Assembly (NCBI GenBank): GCA_002707695.1
Contig: PANR01000024.1
Coordinates: 1 to 49,683 of the forward strand
DNA: 49,683 nucleotides
Direction: 5' to 3'
Source of the DNA: Legionellaceae bacterium
GTDB taxonomy: Bacteria; Pseudomonadota; Gammaproteobacteria; UBA12402
Part shown: positions 1 to 7,905 of the stretch, piece by piece
Layout of the letters: the number at the start of each line of letters is the position of its first letter
Position numbering within the stretch: position 1 is the stretch's first letter
Notes under the pieces: model-generated
Seen by the model: only the letters and a program-made list of their open reading frames with translations
Database searches by the model: none
What the model was told of the DNA's origin: nothing
Made by a program: the position numbers and the translations under genes

Positions 1-354
1 TACCTCATGATGCGCATGGCGTTTTTGCGCGTTTGGCGAACGGGTGCCGTTGACATTAAAGAAGATAGTGAAGGCGGCGGAAAAGAATTAACGATTGAAG
101 GTGTCAGTGAGCATTACCGCGTGGTGGATTTTGATGCTTGCCTGGTATTGGCGCCACGTGAATTATATTCAGAATTACGCACTTACGGGCATGGCGTGCA
201 AAGCATGCGATCACTTATGAAATATGTGCATAACTTAGGATGGGATGTGGAGCTAACCGGCTATAAGCGTCTTGTTCGCGCTGCTTGGTATGAAGTAGAG
301 AAATTAAATCTTCAATCCAAGCATCAAATTAGTGTAACCAATTATCCAACATAA
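1..354 (+). CDS. Hypothetical protein, probably the C-terminal part of a longer gene
   Basis: The reading frame is open at the left edge of the window, so this may be the end of a larger protein; a run of Met codons begins at position 7, but no upstream sequence is available to judge a start. The visible 115 residues are soluble, with no signal peptide or membrane segment and a mixed charged composition. I do not recognise a family. The next gene starts 22 bases downstream behind a GAGAG-type ribosome site, so the two are probably co-transcribed. Confident that it is coding, no functional assignment. Confidence 0.6.
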   Translation, partial: YLMMRMAFLRVWRTGAVDIKEDSEGGGKELTIEGVSEHYRVVDFDACLVLAPRELYSELRTYGHGVQSMRSLMKYVHNLGWDVELTGYKRLVRAAWYEVEKLNLQSKHQISVTNYPT

Positions 355-376
355 TAATAAATAGAGAGACAACATC

Positions 377-1591
377 ATGGCAGTAGCGATGAGACCAAAA
401 AAAGAAGTGATTTTGACTGTTGCAGGTTCTGCCTATGCAGCGGTGCAAAATTTTTGTGATGAGCGCGGCATCAGATATGATGGGCCATCACAGGAGGCTC
501 TCAATCAAATCCAAGTTGCTGGCCAGCAATTTGAACAACACTGCAAAACACTTGATGCTGCAAAAAGCGCATCTTATTTTTCTGGTAATCGCAGTTATTT
601 ATACCAATCGAATGTTTTTGAGTTGATGCGTGATCATGGCAATCGTATGGCGCAAATTCGCGGCCAACTCACCGAATCAGTTAATGCATGTAATCAAGAT
701 GCGAGACGTCAAGCTGAAGCTGTTTTAGCGCAATTGGCAACGGAAGAAGATAAAGCGGCATTTAGAGCATTAATGACATCAGTGAACCAAACTCAGCAGG
801 ATTTTGTTGGTTCACAATTTAACGACTGGGCTGCCGAAGAACAACAAGCATTATTACAAGCGCATTATAAAAATCAATCTCAAATTATTTTTCGACCTGA
901 AGGCGTTGATCAAACTTCTGCGACACTCATGGGTGTCGGTTTAAATGGCATAGAAAAAATTAATGTTGAGCTTCGTGATGGGCGCAAAGATTTTGCTCAA
1001 ATTGGTCTTAAAGATGGTAAGCCAAATAAGTTGAGCTTTAATATTTACTATTATGAGCATGGTGATAATGATTGGTGTTTACCGATGTATTGGTTGCCTT
1101 GGCGTAAGTCAAATAGTAATACCAATTATAATACTTTTTCTCATTCTGCTTGGCGAAGCTTGTGGCGTGATAAACAAGGTCGTCAAAAGCTTGGTGGGTT
1201 AGGCGGACAAGCTGAATATATGGTTGATGTTTACGAAGAAACATTCAAAGACACCAAAGATTTGCAGCAGAAGCCAGTTGATATTTTAAATGCAGATGCG
1301 CGTGTTATCATGCAGTGTGCTAAGGCCTTTGTCAATCGAGGTTATAAAATTAGTCAGCAAACTTATCAGGCATTATCAGGCAATCAATTTCAATCGTCTA
1401 ACTCTAATAATTCCTACGCAGCAGAATTAAAACGCTACGAAGAAAGCATGCAAAAACAACACCGCACCATGCGCGATAAGGCGGCCACACAACATCGTAT
1501 CCTTGCAGCAGATTCACCCATTTTAACGGCTGAACAAGACACTGTTCGCGATATTCTTGAAGCACCTCGCTTGGTTGGTCCTGCGCGGTGA
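377..1591 (+). CDS. Hypothetical soluble protein, 404 aa, unrecognised
   Basis: The ATG at 377 follows an AGAGAGA purine tract. The protein is Gln/Asn-rich, with no signal peptide or obvious membrane span. The first 160 residues look helical and Gln/Ala-rich, the middle (about 225-265) is aromatic-rich (Trp, Tyr, with CLPMYWLPWRKS), and the C-terminal 60 residues are charged and probably helical. No catalytic motif is recognisable. It sits directly downstream of another orphan gene and converges on a hydrolase gene. Large orphan cytosolic proteins like this are common among type IV secretion (Dot/Icm) substrates in Legionellales, but no secretion signal can be established from sequence alone. 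Confidence 0.75.
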   Translation: MAVAMRPKKEVILTVAGSAYAAVQNFCDERGIRYDGPSQEALNQIQVAGQQFEQHCKTLDAAKSASYFSGNRSYLYQSNVFELMRDHGNRMAQIRGQLTESVNACNQDARRQAEAVLAQLATEEDKAAFRALMTSVNQTQQDFVGSQFNDWAAEEQQALLQAHYKNQSQIIFRPEGVDQTSATLMGVGLNGIEKINVELRDGRKDFAQIGLKDGKPNKLSFNIYYYEHGDNDWCLPMYWLPWRKSNSNTNYNTFSHSAWRSLWRDKQGRQKLGGLGGQAEYMVDVYEETFKDTKDLQQKPVDILNADARVIMQCAKAFVNRGYKISQQTYQALSGNQFQSSNSNNSYAAELKRYEESMQKQHRTMRDKAATQHRILAADSPILTAEQDTVRDILEAPRLVGPAR

Positions 1592-1625
1592 TGATGGTTT
1601 TAATTTAAATAACCAAGCTAATACA

Positions 1626-2570
1626 CTAAGCTGTAATTTCTTGTAAACGTTTGGCTATTACCATAGCAGGGTCTTTGCCGCCATTTAATACTTTTCGGCA
1701 GATTAGGGTGTTGTGAGTTTGCCCTTTGAAAATAATTTTTGTTACTGGCACGCCGGCCGTTTTTAGTTTTTCAAAATAACCTTCAGATTGACTGCGACCG
1801 CGATCATACTCAGCCACAAAAATGGTGGTAGGGGGTAGGTGATTTAAATTTTCTTCCCAGTAAGGGGAGATGTTTGGGTCTTTGTTTGATATGTTATCGG
1901 GCACATAGAGTGAGAGTAAAAAGTCAATGGCTTCTTGTGTGCATAACTGATCCTCTTCTTCGTATTCGAGGTGAGTTTTAAGGGAAGCGCTGAGGTCGTA
2001 GGGGCCAGCAATGAGTATTTGGTGGTGAATGTTTAGTTCCGGAATGTTTCGTGCTTGATTATTTATGATTGCAGCAAAATTAGCGCCAGCACTAAAACCC
2101 GCAATAATGATCTTATTTTTGTCAATACCGAATTCTTCCGTGTGGGTCATTATGTACTTTGTGGCATCTGTGGCGTCATTTAACCCTGTAGGAAAAGGGT
2201 TTTCCGGTATTAAGCGAAAGTTAACAAGAATAACTTTGCAGCCAGAATGTTTGGCTATGATGCTGCAAGGTGCGTGATGTTGCTCAAATAAATCTATCAT
2301 AAAGCCATTGCCGGGAAATAAAATTACCGCAGGCTTTGATATATCGCCATCATCTCCATAGACACGAATGGGAACTTTATATCCATCTCTGGCGGGGATG
2401 GTTTTGTCGGTAAAGGGAATGTCTTCAGGTTTACCAGCAAATTGCAAGAACACCTTGCCTACTTCGCGAAATTCTTCAATACTCATCTCGTTCACTGGTT
2501 TGGGAGGGTTTTTCTTCGCTTCTTTAGCAAGTTCAGCAAAAAATTGTTTTTCGGCAGGCTCTAAAGGCAT
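1626..2570 (-). CDS. Alpha/beta hydrolase, hormone-sensitive-lipase-like esterase
   Basis: A 314-aa carboxylesterase-type hydrolase. The nucleophile elbow GFSAG is at residues 158-162 (Ser160); the acid is probably Asp256 in VAEYD and the base His286 in GQTHN. The NFRLIPENPFP segment at about 117-127 corresponds to the DYRLAPEHPFP motif of the HSL (family IV) esterases. The family's HGGG oxyanion motif is replaced by PGNGF at 86-90. No signal peptide, so cytosolic. The start is supported by an AAGGAAAA ribosome site. The gene is transcribed alone, convergent with the upstream orphan. The substrate cannot be predicted; a small ester or lipid is likely for the family. Confidence 0.85.
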   Translation of the reverse strand: MPLEPAEKQFFAELAKEAKKNPPKPVNEMSIEEFREVGKVFLQFAGKPEDIPFTDKTIPARDGYKVPIRVYGDDGDISKPAVILFPGNGFMIDLFEQHHAPCSIIAKHSGCKVILVNFRLIPENPFPTGLNDATDATKYIMTHTEEFGIDKNKIIIAGFSAGANFAAIINNQARNIPELNIHHQILIAGPYDLSASLKTHLEYEEEDQLCTQEAIDFLLSLYVPDNISNKDPNISPYWEENLNHLPPTTIFVAEYDRGRSQSEGYFEKLKTAGVPVTKIIFKGQTHNTLICRKVLNGGKDPAMVIAKRLQEITA

Positions 2571-2659
2571 TTCTTATTTTCCTTTATTTGTTGAACATTA
2601 TTACCTGTGGCTAAACTAACGTAGTTTAACAAATGTTGCAAGCATCTGTTAACTTCAAA

Positions 2660-2688
2660 TTGATCTTCGGGGTGTTTTGGAGTACTGT
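2660..2688 (+). promoter_or_regulatory. Candidate sigma70 promoter for tpiA-secG
   Basis: TTGATC and TACTGT are 17 bases apart, 54 bases before the tpiA start. The -10 is a weak match, so this is a tentative call based only on spacing and position. Confidence 0.3.
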
Positions 2689-2741
2689 AACCCTCATTTT
2701 GCGGTGACTAGGATGCGTTGATTGCGTGTTAAGGTGGTGAG

Positions 2742-3485
2742 ATGAGAAAAAAATTTATTGGCGGTAATTGGAAGATGAACGGCGATGCCGTGAGTGCAAA
2801 GCACTTGGTTGAATCTTTGCGCGTCGGGTTGTCGTCGGTTGAAAGTGATGTTGTTGTGTTCCCCCCTTTTGTTTATTTAACTCAAGTGATCGACCAATTG
2901 CGTGATTCTCGTATCAAGGTTGGTGCGCAGAACCAATGTGAACAAGCAGAGGGCGCATTTACCGGTGAGGTTTCAGCGGCCATGTTAAACGATATTGGTT
3001 GTCAGTATGTTGTGTTGGGCCATTCAGAGCGTCGTCATATATACGGCGAAACGGATGCACAGATTGCTGAAAAATTTGTGTTGGCTCAAGACAATCACTT
3101 GGTGCCAGTTCTGTGTGTGGGTGAAACGTTGGATGAGCATGAAGCTGGCGATACTGAAAAAGTGGTGCTCAAACAGCTTGATGCAGTAATTACGCGCTCT
3201 GGCATATCAAAATTTGACCAATGCGTGCTGGCTTATGAGCCGGTTTGGGCCATTGGAACGGGCAAAACAGCCACGCCTGAGCAGGCCCAGGCAGTTCATA
3301 GCATATTGCGCGAGCATTTATCGAAACAAGATGCTAAGATTGCCGACTCGCTGCGCATCATCTACGGCGGCAGCGTGAAAGCAGCTAATGCGCGAGCAAT
3401 TTTTGCTCAGCCCGATGTGGATGGGGGCTTGATAGGTGGCGCATCGCTAAAAGCCGATGAGTTTATCGCCATTTGCGACGTTTGA
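2742..3485 (+). CDS. tpiA: Triosephosphate isomerase
   Basis: Interconverts dihydroxyacetone phosphate and glyceraldehyde 3-phosphate in glycolysis and gluconeogenesis in the cytosol. The 247-aa length is normal. The catalytic residues are all visible: Asn9 and Lys11 in GGNWKMNG, His94 in VVLGHSERR, and Glu166 in AYEPVWAIGTGKT, whose IGTGKT part forms the mobile loop lid; the phosphate-binding IIYGGSV is near the C-terminus. The ATG follows an AAGGTGGTGAG ribosome site. secG follows after 16 bases, the standard tpiA-secG pairing of gammaproteobacteria, so the two are almost certainly one transcript. Confidence 0.98.
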   Translation: MRKKFIGGNWKMNGDAVSAKHLVESLRVGLSSVESDVVVFPPFVYLTQVIDQLRDSRIKVGAQNQCEQAEGAFTGEVSAAMLNDIGCQYVVLGHSERRHIYGETDAQIAEKFVLAQDNHLVPVLCVGETLDEHEAGDTEKVVLKQLDAVITRSGISKFDQCVLAYEPVWAIGTGKTATPEQAQAVHSILREHLSKQDAKIADSLRIIYGGSVKAANARAIFAQPDVDGGLIGGASLKADEFIAICDV

Positions 3486-3501
3486 TTAAGAAGAGGTAAA
3501 C

Positions 3502-3834
3502 ATGCAGCAAATTATATTGATTTTTCATTTGTTATTCGCAGTCGCATTGATTGCCATCGTGTTGATACAACAAGGTAAAGGGGCAACCATGGGCGCATCT
3601 TTTGGCGCCGGTGCTTCGCAAACCGTTTTTGGCAGCCAGGGTTACGGCAGCTTTTTGATGAAGGTGACAGGCAGTCTGGCATTGTTGTTTTTTGCAACCA
3701 GTTTGGTGCTGGGTTATTTGTCTGCAAAAGAAGTGAGACTGGCGCATAGCAACAGTTCACTATCTCATGCTGCGCAAATGGCTAAGACCATACAGCAACC
3801 GAAACAAAATGCGACAACGAACGTTAAGAAATAA
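3502..3834 (+). CDS. secG: Preprotein translocase subunit SecG
   Basis: Small accessory subunit of the SecYEG protein-conducting channel in the inner membrane. The 110-aa protein has two hydrophobic helices (about 3-22 and 52-72) separated by the family's Gly/Ala/Ser-rich loop GKGATMGASFGAGASQTVFG, then a hydrophilic C-terminal tail. An AAGAGG ribosome site precedes the ATG. It is the second gene of the tpiA-secG unit and is followed by a large palindromic repeat and tRNA-Leu, the usual gammaproteobacterial order. Confidence 0.95.
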   Translation: MQQIILIFHLLFAVALIAIVLIQQGKGATMGASFGAGASQTVFGSQGYGSFLMKVTGSLALLFFATSLVLGYLSAKEVRLAHSNSSLSHAAQMAKTIQQPKQNATTNVKK

Positions 3835-3858
3835 GCCAGCGCACATCAATCAATTTTT

Positions 3859-3973
3859 GGATTTGTAAATTGGGTGTGCTTAAACAAACCTTAATTGGCC
3901 ATGGACGGCCAATTTAGAGCGACCATGGATCGGCTTGAGCGTGTTTGTTTAAGCGCACCCAATTCGCAAGTCC
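3859..3973 (+). repeat. Structured palindromic repeat, copy 1 of 4 (two ANGGA-loop hairpins inside an outer stem)
   Basis: The outer arms (3859-3889 and 3943-3973) pair at 27 of 31 positions, and three of the four differences are T/C changes that read as G-U pairs in RNA from the + strand. Between them lie hairpin 1, TTGGCC-ATGGAC-GGCCAA, and hairpin 2 around ACCATGGATCGG. The conserved landmarks CCTT, GAGC and TTGAGCGTG match the other three copies. It lies between secG and tRNA-Leu in the direction of transcription, so it is probably part of the secG 3' region. Confidence 0.8.
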
Positions 3974-3999
3974 AAGACTTAAGAAAACCCACGTTATTT

Positions 4000-4086
4000 G
4001 TCGAAGTGGTGGAATTGGTAGACACGCCATCTTGAGGGGGTGGTGGCCTCACGGCTGTGCGGGTTCGAGTCCCGCCTTCGACACCA
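4000..4086 (+). tRNA. tRNA-Leu (anticodon GAG)
   Basis: Acceptor stem GTCGAAG (4000-4006) pairs with CTTCGAC (4076-4082), followed by discriminator A and an encoded CCA (4084-4086). The D-arm has the TGGTGGAATTGGTAGACACG pattern of leucine tRNAs. The anticodon stem CCATC/GGTGG encloses the loop TTGAGGG, giving anticodon GAG for CUC/CUU. A variable arm (about 4042-4059) is present, as expected of a class II tRNA, and GGTTCGAGTCCC is the T-loop. It follows secG as in E. coli, where leuU sits at the same place. Confidence 0.97.
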
Positions 4087-4151
4087 TGTTTTTTATCCTC
4101 CAATAACGCAATTTTATAAATTTATGTCTCATCTTATAAGTTGCATAATTT

Positions 4152-5366
4152 TTAACTGAGCAGGCCTAGCATAAAAAGCGGGATTTTATTTTTTGTGCCA
4201 ATGAGTATGTCGTCGGCAAAAATATAAGCGTTTTTTTGATCCTTTATTTGTTTGGTGGTTTTATTTTTGCCGCCAATTTCAAAAACATTATCATCGATTT
4301 TAAAATCGCCGTGTTCGCTATAAAAGACTGATAACCCACTGTTTTGTAGTTGGTTGATGGCAAAAGTTTCTCTAACTTTGCCTAAAAGCATATCTTCAGG
4401 TTGTGCTAGATATGCGGCATAAATCAGATTTGTGTTGTCTGGGTACATCTTGATTGGATTGCGTAGATAAGCTTTGCCAGTTTGCTTTTTATAAAGAGCC
4501 CTAATAAGCCCAGCCTGCTGGAGATAGAGTAAGTAACTTGTGATGTTTTCGTAATCTTTCGACAACGTGTTTGCCAATTTATATGCGCTTAACTCTCCAG
4601 GCTGAGAGTGAGTAATGTATTTGTAGAGTTTCTCGATGGTGAGCAGGGTGGGTGTTTTGATGGAGTGCAGGGTTGCAATATCTTCGTAAATTGTTTTTTG
4701 GATGATATTTTCAATAGCCTGCAACATTTGAAAGTTATCTGAAAAGTTGTTAAGAAATGGAAAGTAGCCTGTTTTTAAGTAATTTTTAAAATGTTTCAAA
4801 GGCTGATTGAGAGGTAGTTTGTCAATGATGGTAGTATGTTCATTGAGTATTTGACTTAAGCTCAAACTAGCTAATTTGATTTTTTGAGTAAATTCCAAAT
4901 ATTCTCGAAAAGAAAACCCGTTTAATCGATAAAGCGTTACACGACGTGATAAATCAAACTTGCTATGAATAATATCAATCATTGAGCTGCCGGAGAAAAC
5001 GATTTTAAAGTCTAGATAGAAGTCAGCAATGTTTTTTAGCTCTTGTTCCCAATTTTGATACTTGTGAATTTCGTCAATGCATAGCAGGCGAATGTCGGTT
5101 GTTTTGTAGAGTGTATCAACAAGATTGAGTAGAGTGTTCTCTAAAAAATACACGTGGTCCGCTGACACATACAGCGAAGTCATTTTTTTTTGATTATAAT
5201 TTAGAATGGTGTGAAGCAGAAAAGTCGTTTTTCCGGTGCCTCTGCTACCTATAATGCCTGTGACGCTATTGTCAAAATTGATCGATTCAAAGCAGTTGCG
5301 GTAGTAAAAATCCCCAGTTTTAAACTGGTCTAATAGCAGCTTTTGTAATTCAAGCAATATTTCCAT
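4152..5366 (-). CDS. P-loop ATPase with C-terminal DUF4143-type domain
   Basis: A 404-aa ATP-binding protein of the AAA-like family usually paired with DUF4143. Walker A is GSRGTGKT (40-47), Walker B LLCIDE (94-99), with a sensor-like IVFSGSS downstream. The C-terminal half carries a small winged-helix-like region (ITSYLLYLQQAGLIRALYKK) followed by a restriction-endonuclease-fold-like end (FYSEHGDFKIDDNVFEIGGK) typical of the family. The ATG at 5366 is preferred to an upstream TTG because of a GAGG ribosome site. A good promoter and a palindrome lie upstream. Family members are common in accessory DNA and their cellular role is not established. It lies between tRNA-Leu and the nuo operon, so it is probably an insertion. 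Confidence 0.85.
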   Translation of the reverse strand: MEILLELQKLLLDQFKTGDFYYRNCFESINFDNSVTGIIGSRGTGKTTFLLHTILNYNQKKMTSLYVSADHVYFLENTLLNLVDTLYKTTDIRLLCIDEIHKYQNWEQELKNIADFYLDFKIVFSGSSMIDIIHSKFDLSRRVTLYRLNGFSFREYLEFTQKIKLASLSLSQILNEHTTIIDKLPLNQPLKHFKNYLKTGYFPFLNNFSDNFQMLQAIENIIQKTIYEDIATLHSIKTPTLLTIEKLYKYITHSQPGELSAYKLANTLSKDYENITSYLLYLQQAGLIRALYKKQTGKAYLRNPIKMYPDNTNLIYAAYLAQPEDMLLGKVRETFAINQLQNSGLSVFYSEHGDFKIDDNVFEIGGKNKTTKQIKDQKNAYIFADDILIGTKNKIPLFMLGLLS

Positions 5367-5384
5367 TTGACGCCTCAATAATTT

Positions 5385-5425
5385 GGTTATAACCGAATTA
5401 TATAGAAAAAAGACTTAGGTTTCAA
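5385..5425 (-). promoter_or_regulatory. Promoter and candidate operator of the DUF4143-type ATPase gene
   Basis: Reading the minus strand, TTGAAA (5425-5420) and a perfect TATAAT (5402-5397) are separated by exactly 17 bases. Just downstream, at about +1, is the perfect 10-bp palindrome GGTTATAACC (5385-5394). Its position would allow a repressor, possibly the gene product itself, to block initiation; the regulator is unknown. Confidence 0.65.
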
Positions 5426-5523
5426 CCAAACAGCATAAGTTAACCACAGCTGAATTTTAAAAAATAATAAAAACATAGGGTTATAGGCCAATGCCCTCAT
5501 GGGGCTCGGGTATGGCCAATTTA

Positions 5524-6861
5524 TCAAGGCGGTGGCGGTCCACCTAAGGTTCTTGTCTCTCCCCGAGCGGGCTCGAGTGAATATGGAGGTGGCGCGTCAT
5601 CCCGCGCTTGCGGTGTTAGGCTGTTTGCGGTCAGCGCACCGGGAGGTGCTAAGGGCGCCGAGGGTGCGGGCGCAGTGTCAGTTTTTGATGGTGCAGAAGG
5701 TGCGGGTGCAGCTGCAGCGGCAGCGGTTTCTGGCTCCAGCTCCGAGATTACTGTTTGGGGCGCACAGAGCAGATCAGCGAGAACTTTTATTGCCGCTATT
5801 GCATCATCGGTACAAGGCGTTTTTTCACTGGTAGATGCATCAATTTCAGGCGCTAATCGTTTAATATCGGCATCGATCTTGTCTGAAATGCGTGGTTCAA
5901 ATGCAACTGAGTGATTTTGTTCAAGCTGTATGATGATATTGGCAAGCGTCAACGCGTTTGGTTTTAGTGTATGTCGCGTGGTTTCGGCTGCAACTGAGGT
6001 ATTTAGGCATTCGATGCGTATTAAGCAATACAGCAAAAAACTACGGGCCCTTAATAGTCGTAATTGGCTGATTCTTTCTGGGATAGGGGCCAAGCGGAGT
6101 TCTTCTAATAAAGCTTGGGGTGGTTGGGCCTTGCGTAGGTGTTCGCTAAGCGGTGCGACGCGGCTTGGCCTTGCAAAGTTAGGTTTAACAAGAGGTCTAA
6201 GAAAAGATTCTGCAAGGTTTGAAGAGGCAATAAAATTTCCCATCATTTTTTCCGCAGTGGCAACGGCTGCTTCAGTTTCTGGCACTAGGGTGGTTGATGC
6301 AACAATTATTTTATGTGCATGTGTTTGCGCCAGATGGTTGTACACGGCATGAAAGGCTTCTTTCACACCTTCTCCTGTTTTTGCCGAGCAGCGAAAATAA
6401 GCCTTAGCGCCTATTGCCTCGGCAAACGCAGCGATCTCTTCATCGGCGTAAACCCATTGGCTGGTAACGTCAATTTTATTGACAAACAAAAAGATAGGTG
6501 TGCCAGGGGGGAGAAGTGCTATTCGGCTTCTAATACCAGCAAATTCATCCTGAGCCGTTAAATCTAAACAGGCGATATAGGCGTCGCAAGTTTGATGATA
6601 ACTCTTTACTATCGTGTCAAAGCCAGAGTGGCCAGCAATGTCCCATATCCTGAATTTAAAGAAATAACCTTCGTTCCCAAGTATTTTTATACTATAATCA
6701 GTGCCGATGGTGAGATCCACATCAAATCGAAATTGATCATTTATTTCACGCATGACTAAACTGGTTGCCCCGCCTGCACGTACTGAACGAATGATGAGGT
6801 TGAACAGCATGTTCGGTGCGTCTCTGTCTCTTAGACCGTGGTTTTCGAGAATGATTGGCAT
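5524..6861 (-). CDS. Rab-like small GTPase domain protein with degenerate P-loop and Pro/Ala-rich tail
   Basis: 445 aa. Residues about 20-182 align with Ras/Rab GTPases: switch I Thr in TIGTD (51-55), G3 WDIAGH (73-78; Rabs have WDTAGQ), G4 NKID (128-131) and G5 SAK (159-161). The P-loop is abnormal: SVRAGGATSL (26-35) aligns with GDSGVGKTSL, so the phosphate-binding Lys is Ala32 and the first Gly is Ser. Residues 190-380 are helical and unassigned. The tail (about 380-445) is Pro/Ala-rich, with PSAP twice (388-391, 400-403) and PPPY (424-427), ending in PPPP; no C-terminal prenylation Cys. An AGGGGGAG ribosome site supports the start. Eukaryote-like Rab mimicry suggests a secreted effector; that is inference. 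Confidence 0.85.
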   Translation of the reverse strand: MPIILENHGLRDRDAPNMLFNLIIRSVRAGGATSLVMREINDQFRFDVDLTIGTDYSIKILGNEGYFFKFRIWDIAGHSGFDTIVKSYHQTCDAYIACLDLTAQDEFAGIRSRIALLPPGTPIFLFVNKIDVTSQWVYADEEIAAFAEAIGAKAYFRCSAKTGEGVKEAFHAVYNHLAQTHAHKIIVASTTLVPETEAAVATAEKMMGNFIASSNLAESFLRPLVKPNFARPSRVAPLSEHLRKAQPPQALLEELRLAPIPERISQLRLLRARSFLLYCLIRIECLNTSVAAETTRHTLKPNALTLANIIIQLEQNHSVAFEPRISDKIDADIKRLAPEIDASTSEKTPCTDDAIAAIKVLADLLCAPQTVISELEPETAAAAAAPAPSAPSKTDTAPAPSAPLAPPGALTANSLTPQARDDAPPPYSLEPARGETRTLGGPPPP

Positions 6862-6970
6862 AATGAGCTCCCCCTTGTGATGCTTTACTCCATTGTAACA
6901 CGGGCTTGCATTTTAGAATAGACGTGAAAAAATATTGTCCACTGCATAAAATTTGCCATCGGCTTATGCC

Positions 6971-6999
6971 TTGAAAGTTAGTGGTGAAAGCGTTATAAA
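6971..6999 (+). promoter_or_regulatory. Promoter of the nuo operon
   Basis: TTGAAA (6971-6976), a 17-base spacer, then TATAAA (6994-6999), placing the start of transcription near 7006, about 60 bases before nuoA. It lies in the only sizeable gap upstream of the operon. The match to the sigma70 consensus is strong. Confidence 0.65.
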
Positions 7000-7066
7000 T
7001 GGTCACGTTCAGTTCTTAATGATTCTGCTAAAACAGATCGGCAATATGTGAGGAAATAACGACAAT

Positions 7067-7423
7067 ATGCTCGGCCAATTTTTTCCAATTCTCGTGTTTA
7101 TCGGTGTGGGTATATTTTTTGGCCTGGCTCCCATCGTCATGGGCTTAATCCTTGGGCCAAATCGTGGTTACAAAGAAAAAACTTCCACCTATGAATGCGG
7201 GTTTGAAGGGGTAGGTAATTCACGCTTACCTTTTGATGTGCGTTATTATCTTGTCGCTATTTTATTTATCTTATTTGATTTGGAAGTCGCATTTCTTGTG
7301 CCTTGGGCAGTAGTTTTCCGCAAGCTTGGATGGTTTGGCATGCTCAGTATGTTAGTTTTTATTCTCCTGCTTCTCGTTGGTTTCATCTATGAGTGGAAAA
7401 AAGGAGCCTTAGAGTGGGAATAA
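7067..7423 (+). CDS. nuoA: NADH-quinone oxidoreductase subunit A
   Basis: First gene of the complex I operon; a membrane-arm subunit of the proton-pumping NADH:quinone oxidoreductase. The 118-aa protein has three hydrophobic helices and the conserved loop YECGFEGVG (about 42-50) with the family's Cys, followed by [21 protein letters not shown], which contains the conserved acidic residues. The ATG follows a GAGGAAAT ribosome site. A good promoter lies about 70 bases upstream. Its 3' end overlaps the start of nuoB. Confidence 0.97.
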   Translation: MLGQFFPILVFIGVGIFFGLAPIVMGLILGPNRGYKEKTSTYECGFEGVGNSRLPFDVRYYLVAILFILFDLEVAFLVPWAVVFRKLGWFGMLSMLVFILLLLVGFIYEWKKGALEWE

Positions 7424-7905
7424 AAGATCTTGCAATTAAATTTCAGCAAAAAGGTTTTGTGGTGACACAAGCTGATCAAGTGTTGAATTGGGCGCGAAGC
7501 GGATCGCTTTGGCCCATGACATTTGGCTTGGCGTGTTGCGCGATTGAAATGATGCAAGCGGCCAATCCGCGTTATGATACCGATCGTTTTGGCGTGATTT
7601 TTCGTGCAAGCCCTCGGCAATCTGACGTGATGATTGTAGCAGGTACGCTTTGCAATAAAATGGCGCCTGCATTGAGAAAAGTCTACGATCAAATGGCTGA
7701 GCCACGTTGGGTGATTTCGATGGGTTCATGCGCCAATGGTGGTGGTTATTATCACTATTCGTATTCGGTGGTACGAGGTTGTGATCGAATTGTACCGGTT
7801 GATATATATGTGCCCGGTTGTCCGCCCACGGCAGAAGCGTTGGTGTATGGTATCATGCAACTGCAAAATAAAATCAATGGCAAAAAAATTATTGAGCGAA
7901 AATAA
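7414..7905 (+). CDS. nuoB: NADH-quinone oxidoreductase subunit B
   Basis: Peripheral-arm subunit carrying iron-sulfur cluster N2, the last electron donor to quinone. The cluster ligands are in [19 protein letters not shown] and [12 protein letters not shown] place the start at GTG 7414 because AAGGAG (7401-7406) lies 7 bases upstream; a GTG at 7393 would overlap that site and add only seven residues. The start lies inside the end of nuoA (10-base overlap), suggesting translational coupling. About 163 residues, normal for the family. Confidence 0.96.
   Translation: MGIKDLAIKFQQKGFVVTQADQVLNWARSGSLWPMTFGLACCAIEMMQAANPRYDTDRFGVIFRASPRQSDVMIVAGTLCNKMAPALRKVYDQMAEPRWVISMGSCANGGGYYHYSYSVVRGCDRIVPVDIYVPGCPPTAEALVYGIMQLQNKINGKKIIERK

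Noticed and set aside
3891-4103. A 70-codon minus-strand frame over the tRNA
   Set aside because: It is antisense to tRNA-Leu and repeat copy 1.
5675-6352. Two + strand frames (5675-5914 and 5930-6352) opposite the Rab-like gene
   Set aside because: They are antisense shadows of a longer gene with clear GTPase motifs.
6862-7066. A right attachment site (repeat of the tRNA-Leu 3' end) for an island at 4087-7066
   Set aside because: I scanned for the GGTTCGAGTCCC...TTCGAC end and saw no convincing copy.
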